From: Phlyctochytrium arcticum
Taxonomy: Eukaryota > Chytridiomycota > Chytridiomycetes > Chytridiales > Chytridiaceae
Direction: 5' to 3'
Assembly (NCBI GenBank): GCA_025602905.1
Contig: JAHLKI010000028.1
Location: forward strand, 186,001-250,000
DNA length: 64,000 nt
Below, one piece after another: positions 55,481 through 64,000 of this stretch. Each line of letters opens with the position of its first letter. The first letter of the stretch is position 1. A program made the translations under genes and the position numbers. The notes under the pieces are model-generated. The model was not told the origin of the DNA and searched no databases. It worked only from the letters and a program-made list of their open reading frames with translations.

Positions 55481-58400
55481 CTAGGATCTGCCCTCCCGGA
55501 ATCGCGTTTGCTTGACTGTCCGCGCACCGGAAAGACTGGCCCCTAACTGGGGCTGCACTGCTGCCCCTGGCGGCTTCCAGACCGCTTTCGTAGGCGGTTC
55601 TGTTTCTTGGGATGCCCCACCTGGTACTTGTGGGGCCGATCGGGCCGGGGGTGGCGAGGATGGCAGAGGATGTCTCCTACTTGATGAAGCTGCGGCCGGC
55701 CGTCGAGATGCAGTGCCGCCAGATTCATAGTAGCGTGTCGCCTCATCCAGTCTGTCATAACAAAACTTGCATCAGACACAAAATTTGACAATCAAACACC
55801 CCGTTCAGCCACTCACTTTGCTTGCCATTCCTTATCCAGGGCCGTTCTCCTCTTTCGCCATTCCACTTCCAGTCGCTCCATTCCCAAGCGTTTACTACGC
55901 GCCAGATCGTCACGCATGGTTTTGAGGGTTTCTAGATATTTTTGCTTCATTTTCTGGAGCATCGCTGACAGATCGCGGCCCGCACGATGCTGAGCGTCCA
56001 AAAGTGCTTGTTGATGAGTGACTGTAGATTGAGCAAGTGCTTCTTTCAGGGCAGTGTTGCTCTCCTGCGATTGAAAAAAAACAAGTCTTGTGAGCTGGGT
56101 GGACCAAAGATTTAAATTCGAAGAGGGAAACTAACCATCAATTCCTGAACTCGGCGATGCAAGCGCTCAGCCGAATCAGTGCTCTCATTCAATGTCCAGT
56201 CAGGGGTTGCAGATCTCTTGGTCTTCTCCCGTTTGAGTAGGTCCTTCAAATCCTCAATCTCCATGTCCATTTCTCGCTTATACCGCTGCTTCTCAATCTC
56301 AAATCTCTCCCGAATTTTCTTTTCGGAATGTGCCATATCCTCTTTCAGCCGGGCGATCGCCAAGTCGTACGCTTGCGTACACTGCTCCTTCAACCGGACT
56401 GTGATAGCTCGTATTTCCTCCCGCTGTCGCATGACAATCTGGGCATGTTCTTCCTCGGCCCGACTCATAACGTCGGCGAGCTGGGAGCTGTGACGGTCAG
56501 ACATTGCCCGTAGCGCTGCGGTATGCGAAGACTCAAGAGCCGAAAGTTGGGCAGCTTGGTTCGATTCCAGGGAGGCCCGTAGTTGGCGGAGCTGAGTAGG
56601 ACAATGCTTTTCAAGCTCGCTCAAAGATAGCTCGGATACTGGGGGCTGCCGGTCTGCAGAGAGTTCGCTGACTTGTTTTTGGAGTGCGTCAGAATGCTCG
56701 CGCTCTTGTAACAGTTGATGTTCCAGCAAGTCCATTTGAGCGTCGTACCGCTGGTGCAATTCGGTGACTTGGTCTTCCAGTAATTTGACTTGGTCGGCAT
56801 ATGCATTATGCTGTTGTTCAAAATCCTCGGTTTCGGGCTTACGCATCCGCGTATTACATCGTTGCTCAAGTTCTTGAACCTCTTCATCACGCTGTTCCAG
56901 CAACTTTCGTAACCGGGCGACATCCTTTTCAAGACGTTCCTTTTCCATTTTCAGGTTTTCTTGCTGGCTCTCCATCTCATCTTTGAGTCGCCGAGAATGA
57001 TTTTCCTTATCGCGGGCCAGTTCTCGCCGAAGTTCTTGGAGTTGTCGTTCCTTTTGCGCTGCTAAATCTTTCTTGATATTCAAAACATCCAGTTCTTTTT
57101 CGCGCTGAAGTGTTGATCGAATGGACGCCATTTGGGTTTGGGCAACTTGGGACCGTTCAAGTTCCAGCCGCATGGCAGCTACCTGGTTTTCAAGCTCCTG
57201 GTTGCGATCCAGTTGGCGTTCCAATTCATAGTGCTCGGTACGCTCCTTTTGCTGCATCTCGCGTAACTCGCGGTCAAAGTCCTCTGTCAGCTCTCGCTCA
57301 CGGACCGCCAGATCTGTTTTGATGGCATCCTTTTCGGCGCGAATCTGCTCATTTTCGTGCAGTAGGTCATCATTCAAGGCCCGCAGACGAGCGACTTCAT
57401 CTTGAGCCTGTTCCAAAAGATCAAGTGTAGGAGATAAACCTCTTTCACCACCCATAATATGAATGAATTGGCCAGGTGATGATTTCGAGGACGTTGAAGT
57501 TTGTACTCGCGCGCGGGTATCACTCATTGCGTTATCAGTCGCATGAAAGACGTTGTCGTCCTGTTCTTCAGTATTCGCATCATGGCCATCGAGATACGCA
57601 TTGAGCGGGGGTGAGTACGTACGCAGGTGAGGAGGTCCTGCTGTTGGATGCGTAGAGGCGGGTCTGTGAGGTTCCTCATAATCTGCCAGCTCCGAAATGC
57701 GACCAGCTGCGGCACTTTTGGGCCGCGTTTGCGGAAAGTGGGGATTATGGTGATATCCGTCTATCAATGTGGAAACTCAAAATCAGATAATGCTCTCAAT
57801 ATCGCCAGCACTTAGTAAAGAGATTTACCTGAAGCTGAACCCCGCCTCAATGAAACATTCGCAGGGGTGGGGGTTGCCAGTGGGCTATAGAACCAATCTG
57901 CTTCATCGATTTGTTTCGATTCTTGAGAGCGCAATTGATCCGGGCGCTGTCCGGGTGTACGCTCCTGTCGACTAAGCGGACGACTACTCTGTTCATATCC
58001 TGGTTCGGCAGTGCCAGTATGTGGAAAGTCTGGTCGAGATTCTTGCTGATTTAGCTCAATACCAGTCAGTTCCAACTCTGTCAAGCCCTCAAAGCGTGAT
58101 TGTTGATGATACTGTTCTTCATCTGGATGCAAATAATGTTCTCGTTGCTGTTCTTCGCGTTCTAGATCATCCAGCTCTGCGTCCAACAATTCTAACGACG
58201 GGGCATTCAGGTATTGCATCGGTAGATCCTCCGTGCTGTGGTCGCCCTCAATGTCGTCCATGTCCATCGACCCATTCCTGGAACCGTTGCCGACAGGGGT
58301 TTGGTAGTTTTCTTCGAGATGGTCATCATCATCGTCATCCTGATCATGAAAATCCGGGACAGGCTCTTGCTCAATAAAGTGTTCTGCCCCAATTGCCTGA

Positions 58401-58993
58401 TTTATATGATTTGGTGTACCGCCGCCGCCATCTACTCTCGCCTCATTGGCCTGACCACGCCCGTCGCCACCCACAGTTGTTGCTTGCTGCTGATTATGCG
58501 CAAATTCTTCGTTGTCCAACTCTTCCACCAGACGCTTGAAGTCATCATCCACAAATTCAGATTCGGATCCATTGTCCGGGGACATGATTCCGCTATAGCT
58601 TCTATCGGGAACAGGGGTATCAATCGAACCATTGACGGATCCTGGACGATCAGTACGGCTGTTATCGCGGGAGAGGACGGCAGACGGTCGGTAGCCGGAC
58701 ATTGCGGCTATCGGCGGTGCCTGTTTTGACGGGGTTGAAAACTGGTGCTGGGCACCATTGTAGTTGCGAGCATCAAACGATCGACGCTGCGTGGAGGACG
58801 AGGCATAGACGACAGTCGTGCGGTTGGTGCGAACTGGGGTAGAAGGTTGTTGCTGTTGCTGCTGATCCTGCTGGATATATGCAACTTGCTGCTGGTACTT
58901 GAGCGTAGACGACGGCATGGGAGCATGTTTGGCGGTGGCAGAAAGCTGTTGCTGGTGGTATCGTTGCTCTTCCTCGGAGTGGGCGGCCAACAT
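55481..58993 (-). CDS. Long coiled-coil protein, unknown
   Basis: Four exons: 58993-57829, 57760-56136, 56064-55817, 55751-55481; 1,102 residues. Residues 1-390 are Gln/Ser/Asp-rich and disordered, with poly-Gln and poly-Asp runs. Residues ~470-980 form an almost unbroken heptad-rich coiled coil ('ALNDDLLHENEQIRAEKDAI', 'EKDVARLRKLLEQRDEEV', 'IEKQRYKREMDMEIEDLKDL'). The tail is Pro/Ser/Arg-rich. Length and architecture suit a centrosomal/basal-body or spindle-pole scaffold, and 'LKTMRDDLARSKRLGMERLE' resembles segments of animal centrosomal coiled-coil proteins, but coiled coils mislead and I do not name an orthologue. The first ATG follows intergenic DNA with stops in frame. Confidence 0.75.
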
Positions 58994-59475
58994 GGACCCT
59001 CAGCTTTTCGCCTAGTGGTATATCCTTCGAATAGACTTCATAAATTCGTCCATCCTTGGACAGATTTCGCTCTGCAGAAGGCCCCTCAGCGCAACCCGAG
59101 ATTTTCCCGCCAAAAATTTACGTAAGCAATGTCCGACGGTCCGAACGATTTCCGCGACAACTGATGGGTGCTATACTGATGTAAATTCTAATGTAAAAGA
59201 GTGCTAAGAAGTGAATGAAATGATCGAACATATGATAAAATATAAGTGGGAGGATGTTCACCGCGCCAAACTGTGTAATAGGTGCAAACTACGCCCTACA
59301 AACCGACAGCATGAGATTGTCATGGGGTATGGAAATGGACCCCAAACGTCAAACGCAGAACGCATCGATGTGAGGCTGAGATATCTCAATCTAGACAATG
59401 TTTGTAAGAAAGTGAGTAATTGTTCATGGTGTAGCGGCGCAACCAGCGCCTGAGGGGCAGGCGAGTACCCTGTCT
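58994..59475. other. Intergenic, nothing recognised
   Basis: Lies upstream of the coiled-coil gene and past the stop of the zinc-ribbon gene. An 80-codon frame at 59211-59453 has a CxxC and a CxxC-like pair but no support as a gene. Confidence 0.4.
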
Positions 59476-62301
59476 TTACGCACCTTCAACATCACGCGCT
59501 GGAACCTTGTCAATGTTCTTCCAAAAGTTGGTCAGCGATTGCTTGGCAATCCACTGAAACATGCTGGGGCACTTGCAATCATCTGTTAGGCATCCGCAGC
59601 CTGCACGATCTCCTGTCAACGAATTCGTGTTTAAGAAATCCCGCGTCTTCTGGGCTTTGGCTGATGGCTTCGCTGGCCCATTGGTGATGTCGCCAAGAGG
59701 GGATTTAGACGATGGCTTCGGCACAGATTGATAATCGACAATATTGACGTGCTTTCCAAGATTAACATACGTCTGACGCTTCAGAGGGATTGCGACCAAG
59801 CTTTCTCGAAGGGTAACTATGATCTTGTCGGGATTTTCCTTGTTTGCATTTCTTGCTGGACTGGACCCTGGTGTTGGTAACGATGAAGAGGAGGGAGGGG
59901 ATTGAACTGGAGGACTTGATGGGGATGGAAGAGGAGAATTTGGGCTGGGTGGAGGGGGAGGCCTTACCACAAGGTTGTAGTGGGGCACATTGGACCAATA
60001 CGACAACTTTCCAGTTTGTCCTTTTACGTCAAACGAGAAGGATAGAAGGGTAGAAAAAAGATCTTTCAGATGAGAAACCATTCTGGGAACAACATCGTCC
60101 ATCGCCTTCTCCAAGGGAAGCGGTGCACTGGACTTCTCATCATCATCTTCTTCATCATTGTCATGATCATCCGTCGGGATCGGAAGTCCGCGAAGCTGGA
60201 ATTCGCGTTCAGTCATCTCTGCCAGCTGCTTGAGGGCAGATTCCCCCCTCATGGCTGTGATAAGGAACGCTTTCCGGGTCACTTGATCGTGGGTATCATA
60301 AAAGCGGATAGCAGCGCGAAGGATGGAATGAAAGACCTCTAGGTCTTCGCTGGAAAACGTGGAGAATAGGACAGAGACGAGGACATCCTGTGGGAGGTGG
60401 GCCGGCAATTTCTCCAAGAGGGCGAGCTGGAATAGGATAATGTTCACGTAATTCTTCTTCTCCAGACGGGTGAACAATGGGAAGAGGCGCTGCAGACACA
60501 TGTTGATCTGACGAAGATCACCGCTGGCTAACAAGTATGGGCAGTCCACGGAAAGAGGAATAGCCTCCTCAAAAACCCACAAGATGGCATCGATCATAGC
60601 CTTGCGGACGGGTGTAGCGTCAGGATGATTGGCCGCCAACTTGTAGGTTTTTAGAAGTTCCTCTCGACATTCTTGCCATGCGGTCATGGCAAGGGCCAGC
60701 ATAGCTGTTCTGCGTTTAGGTCGCATCTTGATTGGCGTGGTGTTCTCAATCTCGGGGTACCCAGCAATGCAGAGGGGATGAATCAGCGTCCAAGCATGTA
60801 TGAGGATGGCCTCTTGAGAGTTGAGTGATACATGCATCAAGTCGGGTACTGCCAGTACATGTGGTTGTAAAGCCTGGTACTTTGGGGATCTGAGCAGCTT
60901 GTTGACGTACATCCATACGTAAAAATCCCCGGCCAGCACAAAGGACTGTTTGTGTGCAAGATCCTCGCCAGGATAGCCTACTTTGGACAGAAAAGCCTCT
61001 ATGTTGTCCATGACGGGCTTAAGGTCATCAGCTGACTTCATGGGATTATTATCGCTCCCGATAATATGGAAGTCTTCCTGAGATGCCGCCTTCGTTGCCA
61101 TGCTATAAGCATACATTTTCTTGGAGAGAACTTCGCCATTGCGCAACTTGGCATAGCTTTCGCTTCCGGGGCCTTCGATGACCTGGGGGATCCACGACAC
61201 GTCCTGCAGGAGAGAGGCATTCAAACTTCCAATACCAGGGGGAAGTGGTTTGAGGTCTCGATGAAGCTTCACTGCATAGTTGGCAGTTGTTCTTGCGCTC
61301 GTAAACTTGCCTGGCGCATTAGCTGTGCTTGGTATGGCGCGAATCTGACACCAGTGAAAATCGTCAATCGTGACTACAAGAAGGGGGTTTGTTTGGAGAA
61401 TGTCCTTCACCACGGCTTCTTGCGACTCCAGGATTAGATCGTTTGAACGGGCAACCGACTTTGAAGGATTGTAGCAGATCCCTACTCTCGAAAAGTATCG
61501 CTGCAGGGTATATGACTGACCGATCATCTGCCGTCCAACGATTCGTTTGATATAGTCGCACCTCCTATCCATGGTATGGGCTTCATAGCAGATGGAAAAA
61601 ATAATTTTTCTCTTCATGCGGTCCCTGTAGAGCACGGATTGAAGTGGTGTGTCCTTGAAGCCAATCGAGGTGGCCTTGAGCTCGTACAGACGTGGGTATG
61701 CCGCAATGAATCCATCGACATCGACAAAGGGATTCCCGTCGAAAGGACGTTTGATAAAGTCCAACATGGCTTTATTCAAGTCATTGACCGTTGCGGGATC
61801 CTCTTCATCCGGTTTCGAAGGAGTGATAATGGTGATGGCATCCAAGTTCTCCGGCTCATCATGATCAACCATTATGACTACGGCTTCATCCTCATCTGCA
61901 TTTGCTTCCGGCGATTCATCTGGTACACTTTCCACAGGTCGGAAGAATCCGTATTTATACCATCGAGATCGACACCCTTCGCAGGCATACGGGGCAGCGG
62001 CCCTACGCGCAAGCTGAGGCTTCACACCATTCATCGCCAGCTTACCAAGCTCGTCATATCCAAACTTGTAAAATCGTGAGGAGTTCTTGGTCCCACAACC
62101 AAAACAGCCGGGTATAAAGTACCACTTGCCGTTCTTTCTTCCAGGCACTTCATAGAACCAAACGCGTGAGCCTACAGCCTGAGGATTTCCGAGGTTCAAG
62201 AAAAAAGGCAAATGACGAAGGAATTACGATCAGTAGACTGTAGCGGCGCTTGATGTTCAAGTTGATCAAGATGCCCATCTCACCTTCCTCTTCGGCGGCA
62301 T
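59476..62301 (-). CDS. Zinc-ribbon/BED-like protein with DUF6589/KDZ-reminiscent catalytic-like core
   Basis: Two exons: 62301-62284 (MPPKRK) and 62178-59476; 906 residues. The long frame has no ATG before its zinc finger and is preceded by a stop. The GTGAGA donor and CCTCAG acceptor join a six-codon exon in phase. Residues 10-75: 'SRVWFYEVPG' plus 'CFGC' and 'CEGCRSRW', a BED- or ribbon-type zinc finger. Residues ~270-480 contain spaced acidic motifs: 'LLVVTIDDFHWCQIR', then 'SFVLAGDFYVWMYVN' and 'VLAVPDLMHVSLNSQEA'. This order resembles the IDDF/GDxx/DxxH pattern of transposon-derived RNase-H-like families such as DUF6589 or KDZ. The C-terminus has a Pro/Ser linker and a Cys knot 'CGCLTDDCKC'. 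I infer a transposase-derived or mobile-element-borne protein; no terminal repeats were found. The frame is intact. Confidence 0.7.
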
Positions 62302-62769
62302 GCTGTCACTTGCGCGTCGGAATACTAAAGATCCTGTCAGAAAAGGTTCGGATAAAGTCACAGAGTCTCCTTCCCATACCGGTTGAGGTGAGTTTCGAGA
62401 GTTTACTGGAGGTGTGTAGTGCAAAAGATCGCGTGGAAATGGACAGATGGTGAACGAATGTTTTGCAAAAACGTACAGTAAAACGGCCAGGTCGGATCAG
62501 CTTACTTAATGCTACAATGACTGTGCCTCCCTATTGTAAAACTCGGGTTGCGCTGAGGAAGGCCCGGTGGATGTGATTATGCCGTTCCCACGGCAACGAG
62601 TCTCTGTTGGTGTAATCTAATATAACTATAAATGCTATAGAAAAGACTATAATAGTGTCCCGTTCACCCTCCCGTTTCCCTTTGCCGTTTTCAGAGCAGC
62701 GAGTCTGGCAACATCGACAAGCTCTAACACAAAACTGACTACGACCCATCAACTAAACAACCTTCACCT
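62302..62769. other. Upstream region of zinc-ribbon gene and of retroelement gag
   Basis: The first ~200 bases should be the promoter of the minus-strand gene. From roughly 62510 the sequence probably belongs to the left end of the retroelement, but I could not locate a terminal repeat because the right end lies outside the window. Confidence 0.4.
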
Positions 62770-63711
62770 ATGGCTGAAAATGCTCCTACTCAAACTAACG
62801 AAGTCGAGGCCTTGCACAATACGCTGGCAGGCCTCGGGATCTCAGTGGACGCCCTGCGTACGATCATGGCTCCCCAACAGAATACCAACACTCCTCCCAA
62901 GAAAGCTAAGTATAGACTCAATCCTTGGGACTCGGAGAATGACGACGACTCCGATGGTTCTAGCTCAGACGAAGAACCACCTACCCACGCCGCCGAAGCC
63001 TTTAAAGCTGGACAATGGGATCTACCCGAAGAAACTCGCAAGATCCTGGCTCCCGACGACGAAAGCGACGCCCGCCTTTCTCGCTACTACACTCGGCGTA
63101 TTTTGCGTAAACAACGAGAACCTCGAGGAGGCTTCTGCAAGTCAGCCGAGCTCGATCCAGCCCTTGCAGATCTCAAAGGGAAACGCGTTGAACATCCAGT
63201 GGGCAAGCTCGACAAGCAGTATGCGGATACAGAACGAGATTTCGGAGTCACCGCACGTAACGAAGCAATCCTCCTCTGGAAAGCTAACACGCTCGTCAAA
63301 TTCCTCAAAGACAGTCGAGAGACCGGAGAACCTCTCGATGGCGACCAATTACTCGCTAGGGCAGAAGACTTGGCCCGTTCGTTGGAACACCAAGTCACTT
63401 ACACAGCGCACCTCAAAGCCACCACCCGCTTCAAGCGCCGCAAAGCGTTCATCTCCGGAGCTAAGATGCCCGCCGAAATCAAAGACGCAGGAGACAAAGA
63501 GCCGCTCCACAACCGTTGGCTTTTTGGCGACGACCTGGTCCAAACCTGGCGCCAAGCAAACGAGAGACGGAACACACAACAGGTTCTCTCCCTCGCTGCC
63601 AATCGAAACCGTGCGCCTACCGATGCTAGACGCCCGCAGCAACCACACCGACCCCGTGGAGGATATCGAGGTCAGGGAAACGACAGGGGCCGCGGCCGGG
63701 GCCGTGGCTAA
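62770..63711 (+). CDS. Gag-like protein of a retroelement (probably DIRS/Ngaro or LTR type)
   Basis: Single exon, 313 residues. Acidic, helical N-terminus ('NEVEALHNTLAGLGISVDAL'), a charged central region, and a C-terminal Arg-Gly-rich nucleic-acid-binding tail ('RGGYRGQGNDRGRGRGRG'). There is no CCHC zinc knuckle. Its size, composition and the overlapping open frames that follow fit the first ORF of a retroelement. DIRS/Ngaro-type gags of fungi look similar; the assignment rests on general features. Confidence 0.65.
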   Translation: MAENAPTQTNEVEALHNTLAGLGISVDALRTIMAPQQNTNTPPKKAKYRLNPWDSENDDDSDGSSSDEEPPTHAAEAFKAGQWDLPEETRKILAPDDESDARLSRYYTRRILRKQREPRGGFCKSAELDPALADLKGKRVEHPVGKLDKQYADTERDFGVTARNEAILLWKANTLVKFLKDSRETGEPLDGDQLLARAEDLARSLEHQVTYTAHLKATTRFKRRKAFISGAKMPAEIKDAGDKEPLHNRWLFGDDLVQTWRQANERRNTQQVLSLAANRNRAPTDARRPQQPHRPRGGYRGQGNDRGRGRGRG

Positions 63712-64000
63712 ACCAACCAACAGTACCAAAACACCAACCAATTCCAGAACGGGAACCCGACAGCCAATTGATAGCCACACTGGAACGAGCGACTTCGCAA
63801 GGGGCGAAGCGATGGCCGCTCAGACCAGAGCTGACCCCACGGGGGACACAGCGGTGCTGGCAGCAATGGCAGGACAGCGGAGTTGCCCCTTGGGCCAGCA
63901 GGATGATTCGGGAGGGAGTGTCAATCGAAATTCCACCCCATACAAAGATTCGCTCACGCTCACAAAAGTTTCGTCTGGCAATGAACGATCAAATGATTCT
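63630..64000 (+). CDS. Start of pol (reverse transcriptase ORF) of the same retroelement, 3' partial
   Basis: In the -1 frame relative to gag, the reading is open from just after a TAG at about 63627 to the window end. It contains 'WQQWQDSGVAPWASRMIREG' followed by 'VSIEIPPHTK', similar in shape to the region before the reverse-transcriptase palm in DIRS-like elements (W...G.P.W....i..G..i.....P). The +1 frame is also open over most of this stretch, so the choice of frame is provisional. Confidence 0.4.

Noticed and set aside
56179..57322. Plus-strand frames over the coiled-coil gene
   Set aside because: Antisense shadows of a Glu/Lys/Gln-rich coding region, with Leu/Ser/Phe-rich composition and no motif.
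59211..59453. 80-codon frame with Cys pairs upstream of the coiled-coil gene
   Set aside because: No homology recognised, no promoter or splice signals; may be chance.

Overview
This is a eukaryotic nuclear window, almost certainly from a zoosporic (chytrid-type) fungus. Almost every conserved gene is cut by short introns of about 50-70 bases with GT..AG ends and CTAAC-like branch points. Core fungal and opisthokont genes (SEC1, MTR3, RVB1, eL20, PRMT5, DNAJC17) sit beside genes usual in flagellated lineages but patchy in Dikarya: an ASH-domain protein, a SIKE/FGFR1OP2 homologue, an ITFG1/TIP homologue and elongin C. All gene models here were spliced by eye; reading frame and phase were checked across every junction given.

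Layout. 1-8.7 kb: 5'-truncated ASH-domain protein (+), RGS-domain protein (-) whose last codons and 3' flank are tandemly duplicated, and a NiCoT nickel/cobalt permease (-). 9.6-13.2 kb: two tandem paralogues of a small secreted Ala/Pro-rich protein, separated by broken pieces of SEC1 and of a GPN1/NPA3-type GTPase gene and by one arm of an inverted repeat. 13.2-19.8 kb: SEC1 (+), convergent RSAD1/HemW (-), DUF2855 protein (-). 19.96-21.5 kb: an apparently intact Tc1/mariner element with an uninterrupted transposase. 21.5-25.2 kb: repeat-rich land with two degenerate Spp2/GPKOW-like G-patch pieces. 25.2-26.7 kb: Pro/Ala-rich nuclear-looking protein. 26.7-30.2 kb: relic DNA, including copies of sequence found elsewhere in this window. 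30.2-33.4 kb: caspase-fold protein (-) and ADH6-type dehydrogenase (+). 33.4-36.4 kb: mostly empty, with a DEAH-helicase shard. 36.4-59 kb: a dense core block in divergent and convergent pairs (DNAJC17/MTR3, eL20/RVB1, LIM protein, PRMT5/ITFG1, SIKE/elongin C, bestrophin-like/adenylate kinase, long coiled-coil protein). 59.5-64 kb: a 906-residue zinc-ribbon protein that looks like a domesticated or mobile-element-borne nuclease-like family, then the gag and the start of pol of a retroelement that runs off the window.

How it fits together. The core block covers RNA metabolism (MTR3 exosome subunit, DNAJC17 spliceosomal J-protein, eL20), chromatin and methylation (RVB1, PRMT5), secretion (SEC1) and mitochondrial metabolism (AK3-like kinase, RSAD1). 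Between the genes there is a recurring signature: short, broken copies of housekeeping genes (SEC1 exon 1, GPN1, a G-patch splicing factor twice, a DEAH helicase, the tail of the Pro-rich gene) and a whole 3' intergenic region (RVB1/LIM) copied 15 kb away. The two most interesting items are this shard pattern and the 59.5-62.3 kb gene.
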